Shown here in pieces: positions 34,419 to 49,055 of a stretch of DNA of 64,000 nucleotides. The position numbers and the translations under genes are program-made. Origin of the DNA: Melampsora larici-populina 98AG31. Lineage: Eukaryota; Basidiomycota; Pucciniomycetes; Pucciniales; Melampsoraceae. Under the pieces are notes generated by a model, which searched no databases, was not told the origin of the DNA, and was given only the letters and a program-made list of their open reading frames with translations. The stretch lies in NCBI RefSeq assembly GCF_000204055.1, contig NW_006768766.1, positions 2,195,243-2,259,242 of the forward strand, in the 5' to 3' direction. Numbering within the stretch: the stretch's first letter is position 1; the number at the start of each line of letters is the position of its first letter.

Positions 34419-36030
34419 ATCTAAAATGTTTGCTAAGTTAAATCTTGTGTGTTGGCTTTAGAGATATCAAGAAAGGGATTGGGATGAGTTTGAGCAAAAC
34501 TATCATGTACCACTTAAAAGTTAACATGCCACAAGCTCAGCATTCACAGTTTTACTTGCATCGTAAACATTGAGGATGGTATTGAATAGGTAGGCCAGTG
34601 ACATCCTGTTGCATGTCACTCATGCTCTACATGGAAATTTGGCTGATGCTTGCCAATCACAAGGTCAAAAAGCACTTTCAAAGCAGAAAATTTAGTAACA
34701 ACACACAACCTTTTGCCCAAACTGTGCCTGGTCCTTACTACATCAAATGTGATATTTTCTTTCTGGAATAGAACATACAGGCAGATTTCTTGTAGTGATT
34801 TCCCAACAAGACAAAAAAAATGGTAAAAATATAAAAAGAGGTCTATCAAATTTTTCTACTTGCTTCTTTCTGTTCCTACAATTTTTTTCATCAGTTTCAT
34901 TACAATGATCCAACACATCATTTTTGGGTTACAAAAATGGTATGTTGGATTACCAAAATGATATTTTGAATTACAAAAATGAAATTTTGACTGAAATCTA
35001 ATTCTTTGTTAACTTGAAATATCTTTCTCTTTAGTACCACCACAATTATCAACCAATGAGTTCAATCAATATTTCACTTTAACATTCTAACTTCACATTC
35101 TCTTTTTGTTGAGCAATGATCTTGTGAGGTATGTCAAATGCTTTCTTTCCTTATCCTAAATCTAATAACCATATCCTTTCCTCACATTTGGCCTTACAAA
35201 GTCTCTTCAGACTTATCCAAACTGTTTTGCCCTGCAAGACCTTAACTTCCAAGCATCAATACCAAGCTCACCAAACCTCAGAAGCATAATATCCACCCAA
35301 CCATCAGGACCTCCCACCACAAATTCATTCCAATAAAATCTCCATCTAAACAATCTGTTCAAAATTCCTGAGCATTGGTAATAGTACACCTCATTCCAAA
35401 TCTCTTGATCAGTCTTTTCCAATCAGTTGTCTCAAATCCAAACCTCGTATTAAATCTTCAGGTTAGTTTCAGATCCAGATCATTCTTATCATTTTCATCT
35501 CCTCTGGATTCATCATTAAGTTATCTTCCTACTCTGTACACATACCAGTAGGCCAAAGTTATAAACCTCATCATTTTTGTAGTTAACTGTACTATAAATA
35601 CATATAAAAAATCATCTCAAGCTCAATGTGATGGTTTATAAGTATAGATTGATTTTTTCTTGTGTGATCATCATCAACTCGTCTTACGCATACTCAAAGT
35701 GATTGATTTCATACTTTATATCATTTATTGCCGGAAAGAATCCATGATCAAGAATAGATGATCAAGGTATGAATTCACAGAATGAATCCTATCCTCAAAT
35801 CCTCTTTACTCCATACTCAATCTTCTTCTCAATAGTATACCTTACTAACTCTTGTTCATGCAATCCAAACTCCACTCCTGCTCTGGTAAAATCCATAAGC
35901 CAATTTCCCAATACCAACCATACACCCACACCCACACCCAAACAAGTAAGTTTCCAAATCTATTCTATTTAAAAATACTAATAAACCAAAACCAAAACAT
36001 ATATATACATTACAAATTCATTAAAAGAAT
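34419..36030. other. Intergenic AT-rich region, no supported gene
   Basis: Around 34925-34990 a short unit resembling TTACAAAAATG is repeated imperfectly. No convincing coding region is found; the mannosidase gene ends at 36031. Confidence 0.45.
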
Positions 36031-38692
<2,662 letters not shown>

Positions 38693-39341
38693 CGGTTCGG
38701 TCACTCTAGGTATGTATCCAAATTGACAAAGTTTAATATGATTTCTTGTAATGATGATGATACTTGATTGATTGATCGGTTTCCAGAAATTTCTTTAAAT
38801 CTCACTAGTTTTAGTTCTTCTTTCTTGAAGTCTTATTCAAGTCTATGACTTTTATGGTTGAAATTGGAAGATAAAGGAATCGATCGATCTTGGAACCTTG
38901 GTGACCAAATCACTTTTTTCAACTTCTCAACCGATTTCGTCTGTCAATTCGAATTCGAATTTCGGTGGCTTAAAATTCACCGTTACTCTTGGCGGCGGCT
39001 CGACTCAGTTGAAACTAATTGGTAGTTGAGACGATCGAAGTGATTCTTTTACATTTCTGAATTAAGACTCAACAAAGTCACTCTACAATCTGATATAACG
39101 CAGCAAGCTATCAGATCACTCATCGGTTTTAGAGTTCATGATTTTGAGAATGAAGATGTGTATCAAGTTCATGAACCAGTGACAGAAGTTTGACAGATTG
39201 TACTTAACCAAATCACTTAAAACTCAACTTGGCCATTCACACAGAACGCCACCAGTGACCTCACCAGCTTCAAAGATTCTGCAGTAAGATTCGAGTTGTG
39301 ATCAAGAAAAACCAAAGACTTCGAGACCATTCAAACCAAAA
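38693..39341. promoter_or_regulatory. Divergent promoter region between mannosidase and phosphorylase genes
   Basis: About 650 bp separate the two divergent start codons, so both promoters must lie here or overlap. No clear TATA box or named regulator site could be assigned by eye. Confidence 0.5.
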
Positions 39342-41194
39342 ATGAAACCAACCCAACCCATAACCGCCTACGAAGCCACCGATCCACGTCTAACCAAATC
39401 CTACCAATCCATCAAATCAAAACTAACCAACACCCAATCATTACCTAAGATCGGAATAGTTTGTGGATCAGGTTTAAACAATTTATCAACCAACTTGTCT
39501 GATCCGATCACCTTGAAATATGAAGAAATCGATCAATGGCCTAAAGTTTTTACTAATTCGGTCGTTAAGGGTCATGAGTCTAAAGGTTTAACGTTTGGGA
39601 AATTGGGTGATGTTCAGGTGGTTTGTCAAACTGGAAGGTACTTATGCAGTCTTGATTATTCTTTTCTTCTAATTTCACACTTTCAAAATGAAATAAAAAC
39701 TTGATTTTTCTAATGCATATTTGAGGTTTTCGTTTAACTTTCACTAATGAGTTATGTTTTTATTTTTTGGTTGGTTGGAATGAAGATTCCATTGTTACGA
39801 GTAAGTCATCATGATCTGTAACCCAAAAGCCTAAAAGAATCATCAAAAAACTTAACCTTTTCTTATTTTGAATAGAGGTTATCCACTACTAGATGTCATC
39901 TTTGCCGTCAGGATCTTCAAATTATTAGGTTGTGAAGCAGTGATTCGTAAGTTTGAGTTCAATAAATCCTCATTCATCTCTTTCACCTCAACTTAAGTCT
40001 TTTTTGCTTTTTTTTCTCCTTTTTTGCCTTTTTTTTGTGGCGGGTTTAGTGACCAATGCAGCAGGAGCAGTTAATCCGAATTTAAAAGTAGGACAAATTA
40101 TTACACTTTATGATCATCTTGCATTACCTTCACTTGTAAGTTGATTCAACCTATTTTGTGTTCTCTTTAATTCGTTGATCAGTTTTAGATTTCCTAATAT
40201 ACATATCTCCAACCTTGATGTTTGATTTTGTGAATTGATTGATTTTTTGATTGATCATGTTTTTTGGCTTTTTCCATAGACATCTTGGAACCCTTTAATC
40301 GGACCTAACATAGACACACTCGGTCCTCGTTTCCCTCCCATGTCAGATGGTAAGTTTCCCAACCATTCAAAAACTCTTCAAACCCGATTCTTGATTCTTA
40401 AACCCAACAACGAGAATTCTCATTGCGATCATAAACTCAAAACCGTCTTTCTTTTCTATTTTATCACCAAAAAAAGCTTATGATTTCGAGCTTAGGAAAT
40501 CGGTGTTTAGATCATTACCTGAAATCGGATTAAAAAAAGGTGATGTGGTCGAAGGAATTTATGCATGGGTAAACACTTTACTCTTTATATTTAAATAACT
40601 TACATAAATAAACCTGACAAAAAAACCTACAACTTATTATCAATGAAACGGTTTTTTGTGTGTGTATGTAGGTTTCAGGTCCAACGTACGAAACAAGAGC
40701 AGAAGGAAGATTCATAAAAAGTACAGGAGCAGATGTAGTAGGAATGTCGTAAGACCCTTTACCTCTTTTCTATCACCTCAAAAAATCAACAAATAGGTTT
40801 GATTCTTGTGGTTTGGTTTGGATATAGGACAGTACCAGAAGTGATCGCAGCAAGACATGTAGGATTAAGAGTCTTGACTTTATCACTTGTGACGAATGTG
40901 GTGATCGATACTCCTTATAGAAGTGCAGAAGAATGGGTGGAGAATGAGAGAAAGGATTTGGGGGATTCGGGACTTGGACTTGAACCTGTTTGGAAGGAAG
41001 AAACTGCTAATCATGAAGAAGTTTGTATTCCTTTTTTGTTTTTTTTTGGTTTGTTTGGAAGCTGATGGTTCTTTTTTTGATTGGTTTTTTGGGGGTATGG
41101 GGTTTGGTAGGTATTGGAAATTGGAAATTTGAAGTCCAAGGATGTGCTAAAGATTGTCAAATATGTAGTAAACGATTCTAGATGGAAATCATAA
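39342..41194 (+). CDS. Purine nucleoside phosphorylase
   Basis: About eight short exons encode roughly 320 residues, the usual size of the trimeric class. Recognisable motifs in order are: GIVCGSGLNNL (phosphate loop), VKGHESKGLTFGKLGDV, a split GRFHCYEGY, VTNAAGAVN, PLIGPNIDTLGPRFPPMSD, AWVSGPTYETRAEGRFI, GADVVGMSTVPEVIAARH and LSLVTN. The enzyme cleaves inosine and guanosine to base and ribose-1-phosphate for purine salvage in the cytosol. The usual VTNAAGG has Ala in place of the second Gly, and FHYYEGY has Cys in place of the first Tyr; both are mild. The start is the first ATG at 39342. The last exon (VLEIGNLKSKDVLKIVKYVV) ends at TAA 41192-41194. Confidence 0.9.
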
Positions 41195-41693
41195 CCACCA
41201 AACCAACTCAATGAATTGATTGTAAAAGTTTGAATTTGATCAAGTTGATCATCAACTCTTTGGATCTGTATAAGGTTTTTTAGAATGTTTGGTCGTTATA
41301 AATTAGATTTGGTTTTCGTTGGTTTTTTTGTAAACCTCAGAACCAACCCACATGCATGCATGTCTTTTGATATATATTTATATTGTTTCATACACGTATG
41401 AAGGTTGCTTGTATTTTTATTTAACTTTCATGAAGAAAGATTTGGAATTGATTTCTGCTTTGATGATGATGATGATGATGATGATTTGACTTGATCGATC
41501 TGATTTACCTTTGAATTGATGGGGTGAAGAAAGAAATCGATTTTGGAAGAGGTTTGAAGAGATGTTTGGGAAAAGGAAAAGAAGAAAATTAGAGAATGAT
41601 TTGTTTGTTTTGATTAACTTAACTTGTTTTGTGGATTTATTGAAACCTATAATCTACAACTTTGAAAACTTGATTCATTTTTCCTTACACAAT
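41195..41693. other. Intergenic region with a (TGA)n microsatellite
   Basis: A perfect trinucleotide run occupies 41461-41485. Otherwise this is the 3' flank of the phosphorylase gene up to the Harbinger element. No gene is seen. Confidence 0.5.
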
Positions 41694-41890
41694 AGGTGGT
41701 GTCAAACTAGGAAAAGTTGAAGTTTTCAAAATAAAAATTTTGAACCGTGTAATTAAATACATGTGATACAGTTTCAACTGTGTATTTACAGTTTCAACTT
41801 TGTATGTATTTGGAGGGTGGCCTCCCTCGGGCTTCACCATTTGTGAAGAAACAAAAAAGGGCTGATGCCCCCATCCTTAATAAATCAACA
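41694..41890 (+). repeat. Left 197-bp terminal inverted repeat of the Harbinger element
   Basis: It is identical in inverted orientation to 46078-46274. It includes a GGAGGGTGGCCTCCC palindrome and a duplicated CAGTTTCAACT motif, which are candidates for transposase-binding sites. Confidence 0.9.
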
Positions 41891-41935
41891 CCTACACCGG
41901 GAAACGCGCCAGCAACCACCTCTCCTCGATGTGAT

Positions 41936-43570
41936 ATGCCTCGAATCACTCGTCGCCAAACCGTTGTATCAGAAATTCGCACCGCCCTGGATGCTCTTGA
42001 TGATAATGATCCAACGATTACATTCCCCCTCCGGTCCAGCCTATCAACATTTTCTCATGCGATGGCGGGGTCTTCGATTGCACAACTGGCTGTCTGCTTA
42101 CATATCAAATCATCTCGTGTTCTCACAGTCTCCTGCATCATAATGACTGTTTTCAGCTTAGCAATGCAATGGCTAGAAAACACATTTAATGATTCAGACA
42201 ACCAGCTCGTATTTCTTTTTCAACTCTGGCATCAAGAAGAAGTTGAAGACTTACTTGGTCAGCTACACGCGGCTCAAACCCAACGCTATCTAGTACCACA
42301 AGGGCCACCTGCACGAGGACCACCCGATGGACGCTTTGCCCTCCTCTTCAATGAGCGAAGCTCCGTGTTTAGGCACCTGGTTGGTATTTCTTCGGTATCT
42401 CAAACTCGGGTCTTGATGATTGATGTGATCAAAGTCATATGTTGATTTCTTAGGCAAGGATGCAAAAGGAAACTTTTGTGAAGTTACTTCACATGATTGG
42501 CGGGCATCACATCTTTCAGAACAGATCTCCCAGCTCGCCACAGGCCCCACCTGAGTGGCAACTCTTGGTCGCTCTGGCGTATCTCGGGTTGACTGGAAAT
42601 GGTGCTAGTCCTAGGATGCTTGCCCTGGGTTTTGGTATATCAGGTAAGTAAATTTTACTTTCCATTCCCTTTGTCCAACGGCAATTGCTAACCTCACTTC
42701 TCAATTCTCGTAGAAGGTAGTATTTATAATTATACAACTCAATGTGTTATAGCAATCCTTTCGTTGAAGGATCGCTTTTATCGATGGCCCGACCAGACAG
42801 AACGCAGCAAAATCAAAAAGGCGTTTGGGCGGCATAGTTTTTTTAAAGGATGTGTTGGTGTCATAGATGGGACACTGGTTACTCTTGCTACAGGTCCTGA
42901 GAAAAACATTGAGGATTACCGAACTTGAAAATCAACGTATGCATTGAATTCAATGCTTGTTTGTGATCATCGCAAACGGATCATCTACGCGACTCATGGG
43001 TGGTGCGGAAGTGCCCATGACTCACGAGTTTTTCGTAATTCAAAGGCAAGTGTATTCAACTCAATCATGTACACCATTAAGGCTGATGAATCTCTTTCTG
43101 AACAGCTCTCAAGGAGCCCTCAACATTTCTTCGGCGAAGGTGAATATCTGCTGGGCGATTCAGGTTACCCTTCAAGGAAAAATTTAGTTTCAAATTTCAA
43201 AAAGCCTCGACATATACCCCTTCCAGCAGCCCAAAACCACTTCAACAATGCGCTCAGCAAACTTCGATATGTGATTGAGCACACAATCTTACTGTGGAAG
43301 GCTCGGTGGCAGTTTGTGAGACAGTGTCGAGTGGTACCGAAAGGTGTTCGATCAGCAAAGCGACTTAACTATTTTTTGAGTGCCACAGTAGTTCTACACA
43401 ACTTCCTGATCGATGTCCAAGATTCTCAAATCCTTCAAGATTTAGGACACGATGGTTTTGATTTTGATGAAGGTGATGATGGCGGATCCGAAGCTATTGA
43501 TGATGATGTCATAGAATCAGATGACACTCGTGCAGCTCTATTCACTCAATTCCAACAATTGTATCATTAG
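41936..43570 (+). pseudogene. Harbinger DDE transposase with one internal TGA
   Basis: Three exons follow the start MPRITRRQTV. Exon 1 ends near NERSSVFRHLV. Exon 2 reads KETFVKLLHMIGGHHIFQN and LALGFGIS. Exon 3 begins EGSIYNYTTQCVIAILSL. The catalytic triad is complete: Asp in GCVGVIDGT, Asp in EYLLGDSGYPSRKN, and Glu in RYVIEHTILLWKARW. LFLSATVVLHNFL-like and acidic tail sequences follow to the stop at 43568-43570. A TGA at 42926-42928 interrupts the core (DYRT, stop, KSTYALNSMLVCD), where the family generally has a basic or aromatic residue before KxxYA; CGA-to-TGA would explain it. Everything else is intact, so the damage looks recent. The product would cut and rejoin element ends in the nucleus. 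Confidence 0.8.
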
Positions 43571-44157
43571 TTGTTATTAATTGTAATTACATATCAATGA
43601 AAAGAAATCAATGATTTTGTTCGCTTTTTCATCCTTGGTTGTGGATCGATGTCACTATCTACCTGGTGAAGTAACTCGAACAGAGTTACTCATATTTGCT
43701 AAATAAGCGATCAATTTTGAAATCATTTGGTTTTCAACATCAAAACATGATCGATTATAAATGCAAGGTTTTATATTTGAGCGTAGCATTGGTAATTTCA
43801 TTACTTCATTTTTGAGAGATGATACAATCATGTTTTTGCTGGTATTTGAGACCCACAAATCCAACCTTATCACGAGAAAAAAGGAGAGGTACAACCATCA
43901 AAGCACACAGGATAAAATTTTTCATAACATCATATTTCAGTAGTCATAGAATCGATTGTTTAAGGATAATCGAATACGTTTATATTGAAAGGAAAATACT
44001 CGTTAGCAAATTTTCGATTTTGCTTAGAAGTTGGGGATTGTACATGACAAGCTGACAAGCTCCTCGGCTCAATCACTATCACTGTTGTTGCTGTCATAAT
44101 CCATTAAAGCATCTAAATCAGGTCTAGACTCTGACCGATGTTCAAAAAAGTCACAGA

Positions 44158-45961
44158 TCAATCAGTGATCTCAATCCGATTCAAGACAAAGGTTGACTTA
44201 CTTTGTTTTTGGTTTTCAATCAGACGCTCTGCCAAGTTGGTAGCTTCTGTGGAGGACATTCCCGTCTCCATCAATTCACGTATAGTCTTAGTAGTTAGCT
44301 CAAGATCACGATAATCATTCTCAGATTTCTGCTTGTGAATTAACAACTGAAGCTCCCACTTCTCACGGCGCAACTGCATCTTCTCGCGCGTCTTGGCGAT
44401 TTTGTCACGTGGTGGGGGTTTGGGGTTTGCCAAATTCGTGATGGCAGATGAGATAGTTTTCATTGAACTAGACATCTCTTGGCCAATCTTAAGTGTTCCA
44501 ATAGCCGTCTTGGAATGAGCTTGAATAGCTCGTTCGCGTTGTTCATAATTTTCATCCGCCTTTTCACGTGCTTCAGATGTGTTGATCTTGAGTACAGACT
44601 TGCTTGGCGATTGAGCCCTAAAGCCAATTGATTTTAAAAAAGAGCCTGATGGCCGTCGCTTTTTGACTATAACGTCGCTGTGTGAATCGAAGGAATCTTC
44701 TTTGATGCTATCGGTAGACTCGCGGCGATGCTTTCGGGATTGGGTGACTTTTGGTTGATCTGCATTTTGGATGGCCGCCATCAGGTTATCGCGTTGTAGA
44801 GGGGCTGGTAGGTTGAATGAATCATCATTGGTATCAGATGGGTCAAAGAGGTCACTAAAATCTGGGTTGTCGATGTTTTGTTCCACATCTAAGACGTCTT
44901 GATTGGCCGTACGGAGCTGGAAAGCATCGCGGATATCATTCTTGTTTATGTCGTCCACGAGGTCTATCTCATCAAAGGGCATGGCTGATGGTCGATCACC
45001 CATGATTTGGTCCAGTTCGTAGAATGATGGGCATATCCCCTCGATTTGGTCTATATATACAAGATGTGAGCCACAGTATCGGTTCAAATTCAACAAGATA
45101 TACATACCGGAGAATGATTTCTCTCCTGAGATTCCAATTAGTCCCCCGCCAGTTTGCTTGGTCCTCTCTAGAGCTTCTCAATACCTATCCTCTAACGAGT
45201 GCATCTAAATTTTGAAACTACATTAGTATACACGTTTCGCTACTTCCAATACGATAGTGACAAACTTGTTGAACCACTGAATTTCCATCGCGCCCAAAGA
45301 TTCCATTTTGAATCAAGAATTGCGAGATATCTTTGGCTATCACATTCTTCTTGGAACCCTTTTCGCGCCATCTGTTGTAATTACCGGGGATGAGGACCCA
45401 TTGGATTAAGATATCGCTAGCCGATTCGCCATTCAAATTCTTATGTCTTGCCCAGTGGCGGTGAAAATTGTCTTTTGAGTTGGTCGGCGTGCAATTAGGA
45501 GATTTTAACGTGGCGGTATCCTGCACTGCTGAATTGGTCTTATTGGCCTTTGGCTTGCGTACTCTTTTACCTTTGACTAGGACAGGTGATGGGGACGTAT
45601 AAGTCGTTGGCTGAGTATTCATGCTACCGGGCTGGTTAGGCGGTGGTTGATTGGGGTAATGAGGCTGATCTTGGACGGCAGAATTTCCGTGGGCAATTGC
45701 TGATGCAGGGGGAGTGCTGATGTGATGACTTTGAGGGAATCCTCCAAAATTTCCATCTGAAGATCCGTGGAAAATAAAGGGCGTTTGCGGCATTGGACCA
45801 GACATGTGATCAAACGGTTCAAACCCGTGATCAAATTGGGGAAAATGTTGTGGTGGTCCAGTTTGGTGGTCATTAGAGGGAGGATCGGGGTTGTAGCCAT
45901 AAATTGGAGGTAGAGGTTCTGATGGAAAGCATCCCTCAGGGGATGGTACGTAATAGTTCAT
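44158..45961 (-). pseudogene. Myb/SANT-like DNA-binding protein of the Harbinger element, one internal TGA
   Basis: The start MNYYVPSPEG is followed by a Pro/His/Gln-rich region, a basic patch (KGKRVRKPKANK), then a trihelix/Myb-like segment (LIQWVLIPGNYNRWREKG, KDISQFLIQNGIFGRDGNSV). After an intron the chain continues LEDRY, stop, EALERTKQTGGGL; a second intron leads to ICPSFYELDQIMGDRPSAM. The end is a coiled coil (REKMQLRREKWELQLLIHK, MSSTEATNLAERLIENQKQ). This order is typical of the second protein of fungal Harbinger elements, which binds the ends and helps import the transposase. The TGA at 45178-45180 stands where DRYREA-type sequence is expected, again compatible with CGA-to-TGA. A last small exon may extend the C-terminus. 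Confidence 0.75.
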
Positions 45962-46077
45962 TAGAGCTCTTTAGCGTTGAGACTTGGAAGAGATGGCCAT
46001 CTATGGAAGTACTTACAAACACGGCCTCAAGAGACCTGTCCCAACGCGCTTTACCCTGCCCCAGTGTTCTGTGTAGA

Positions 46078-46274
46078 TGTTGATTTATTAAGGATGGGGG
46101 CATCAGCCCTTTTTTGTTTCTTCACAAATGGTGAAGCCCGAGGGAGGCCACCCTCCAAATACATACAAAGTTGAAACTGTAAATACACAGTTGAAACTGT
46201 ATCACATGTATTTAATTACACGGTTCAAAATTTTTATTTTGAAAACTTCAACTTTTCCTAGTTTGACACCACCT
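46078..46274 (-). repeat. Right 197-bp terminal inverted repeat of the Harbinger element
   Basis: Inverted copy of 41694-41890 with no difference found by eye. Similarity stops at the inner edge, where AATCAACA is followed by different bases on each side. Confidence 0.9.
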
Positions 46275-46277
46275 AAT

Positions 46278-47253
46278 CTTGTTGTTTTCTTTTGCTTTGA
46301 TTTTTTTTGTCTTTTCAAAAAAAGTTCTCCATTTGACTTTGGTTATAATTTTTTTTGGTTTTTGGATGTTGTATAAAAGGTTTATCGGGCTACGGAATTG
46401 GATGATTTGTAAGTAAGATGAATTGATGATCTAAAGTTTTGATTAAAGGTTTAACACCTGGGATTGAAAAAAAGCTTTATGTATGCTGGGGTAGCGGTAG
46501 GCAACGGACGGAAAAGATGGAAATCTAGATGTAACCTTGAATAGAGTTTTCTTTTTGTGCATGTATCGTGATAAAAGAGCAGAGAGGAGATGTTGGGTAA
46601 ATTTTCATAGGTTGGAATTGGAAAACTTTTTGTTGCTTGGGTGGTGGTGAAGAACTTATTAATCCGATGTTTTATGAGATCATGAACTGATTTGTTGGAA
46701 TGAGATATTCTTTTTTCTTGAAAGATTGGAAACAGATGAATTTCAGAGAAAGATTGGATGGGTTTGATGGTACATATGACGTCAAGAGAAATGAGTTAGG
46801 TACATAAGTTAAGTAATGGGTCTTTTGATTTTTTATTTAAATTCCAATTCCAAAGATGTATTGAGTGTACTTGTTTTGATTTTTTATAGTTTTAGTAGTT
46901 TTGATTGAGTGTATTGAAGTTTGGAATTTAAAATTTAAAATCGAATCAACTTCTACAATTCAAAATTTTGTTTAGCTTCCATTTCGATTTCCATTTTCAC
47001 TTTCACTTTCATTCTCACTCACACTTTCACTTGAACTATTAAAAATTAAATTAAAATAAAAAAATAAAAAACACTTTTTGGTAAATCGAATCGTTAATCG
47101 TTTACCAATCTGTTTCTTCTTTTATTTTATTATTATTCGAACCAACTCACATCATCCATTTACTACAACACTCTTAACCAATCAATCAATCACTCACTCA
47201 TTTCTAACTTTATCAACTCTAATCAAATCAAATCACATCATCAATCGAACGAA
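46278..47253. other. Intergenic region and promoter side of the mucin-like gene
   Basis: AT-rich with a run of CACTTTCACTTTCA-like repeats at about 46990-47035 shortly before the start codon. No other gene is seen. Confidence 0.45.
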
Positions 47254-49055
47254 ATGTTACAAATCGAACATAATCAACTCTTCACTTTCAACAAACGAAA
47301 CGATCATCAACATCATCATCTTATCACCAACTCATTCCTCAACAAACGTCAAATCACCGTCATCTCTCCCACCACAAGCACCAATACCCCACCTACTACT
47401 AACTCTGCTACCACCAACTCAAACACTCCTACCACCAGTAATACCCCATCGAACAACGCTGCTAGTACGACTCCGACTACTACTCCTGGTACTACTACTA
47501 CTACTACTACTCCAGCAACTACTAACTCGGGTAACACTAACAATCCAAGCTCTGGAACTACAACTAATCCGACTACTACCACTAACGATGTAAGCACCGA
47601 TAAGTCTACTACCAACACTAACAACAACAACAACAACAACAATCTCGGAACGACCACCACCACGACCAAGAATCCGACCGATAAATCCAGTTCGACTACT
47701 CCCGATACAACCAATTCAACTCCGGTGCTATCCTTATCCACTGCAGATAACTTGACTCAATCAGCATTACCTGCACTAGCCTCTCAAGCTCCTAAGGCTT
47801 CAGATACGAATAAGACGGTGATCAATCCGGTCGGTCAAACGCCTACGAATGTCAGTTTGGTCCATCCGTCTCTGGCTACACCGGGTCCAGCTTCGGTGGT
47901 CACTCAAACCAATCAAGCTGGTGCAGTTGTCACTCAAACCTTGTATGCGCCTAGACCTGCTGCTACACTCTCGGCTGGTCATACGGCTGGTAGTACTCCT
48001 TCTTCTGGATCGAATGATGATGGTACGGGCACGAGTGTGGGAACGATTATGGGTATCGTTGTGGGGGCTTTGATTGGGGCGGTTATCTTGGCTGGGTTTG
48101 TGGGAATGTTTTTGAAGAAGAAGAAGGCAAGGATGATGACAGATTATGATGATAACCCTGTAAGTGACTCTCATATTCGATTCTCGCAAACGACTCAACT
48201 TAACTTTATATGATTTTGAATGATGTATAGTTCTTGAATGATAAATATGGTACTGAGGGTGATTATAATAATGAGTTAAATGGAGGAGAAGGCACCTTGA
48301 ATCGATCCAACACTGATAGAAGTAGACCAAGACCACCATCGATTCTAGAACGACACTTTGGAGCGCCTTCATTACCTGCCCAAAGTTTTCAACCGGGACA
48401 AATTGTGAATTATTCACCACCTACTAATCATTTTCCTCCTCATCCACCTGCTCTGTCTTCTCAATTTGCTAATTATCCACCTCAAGGAGGTTATGGTGCT
48501 GAGCTGGGCCCTGGAGGATATGGAAATGAAGTGGAAACGGGTGGGTATGGGAATGCGGTGGCTACTGGTGGGTATGGAAACGCTGTGGCTCAGGGTTATA
48601 ATACCCATTATAATAATTCACCACCTTCTCGTCCAGTGTAAGTCATCATTTCCCCATTTGACTCTTTCCTTGGCTCAAAAACACTCAATCGTTTTGTGTT
48701 TGTTTGAATTAGTTACCCAAATGAAGCGATGATGTATCAACAAGACCCAAAGCAAGCTACGTTGATGAGAGAACCATCAGGAAAACTCAAGAACCCCTAT
48801 GAAGGAGTTGAAGAGTACAATCATCAAGAAGATCGATCTGGTACACCTACTCAACCTAACTTACAACAATCTTACTTTGCTCTTTCTCATCCTGATTCGT
48901 TGGGTAGTGCTGCTCAATCACCTGCTCCTGTGCCTACTACTAACAATACTAATACTCATCATCATCAAGAGAATGGGATCAAAGAAGATCGAGCTCAACG
49001 TACTTTGAGTGTTATGAATGGAGAATCTCAGTATAATGATTTTCATGGGTTTTGA
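47254..49055 (+). CDS. Ser/Thr/Asn-rich single-pass membrane protein (cell-surface sensor-like)
   Basis: Three exons encode about 540 residues. The N-terminal 220 residues are extremely rich in Thr, Ser, Asn and Pro (TTTTTTT and NNNNNNNN runs), as in heavily O-mannosylated wall proteins. One membrane segment follows (GTIMGIVVGALIGAVILAGF) with a KKKKAR stop-transfer signal, then a long cytosolic tail containing a Pro-rich part and four Gly-Gly-Tyr-Gly repeats (GGYGNEVETGGYGNAV). This layout resembles fungal Mid2/Wsc-type stress sensors, but I see no WSC cysteine domain and no N-terminal signal peptide at the first ATG (47254). Either the membrane segment is a reverse signal-anchor or an upstream exon is missing. 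Both introns fit GT-AG and the frame. Intact. Confidence 0.75.

Larger units (their letters stand above)
41694..46274. mobile_element. Complete PIF/Harbinger-type DNA transposon, 4.58 kb
   Basis: The element starts AGGTGGTGTCAAACTAGG and ends with its reverse complement. The inverted ends are 197 bp long (41694-41890 and 46078-46274), and I found no mismatch between them. AAT flanks the element on both sides (41691-41693 and 46275-46277); an alternative reading is a TA duplication with the element one base shorter. It contains the two genes expected of the superfamily: a DDE transposase on plus and a Myb/SANT-like DNA-binding protein on minus, converging on each other. Identical ends indicate a recent insertion, yet each gene carries one internal TGA. 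Confidence 0.9.

Noticed and set aside
41936..45961. Treating the convergent Harbinger genes as unrelated host genes
   Set aside because: They lie between identical 197-bp inverted ends and match the two-protein organisation of Harbinger elements.
47078..48420. Long frames overlapping the mucin-like gene on both strands
   Set aside because: They are shadows created by the Thr/Asn-rich trinucleotide composition of the real gene; the forward alternative begins at TTG.
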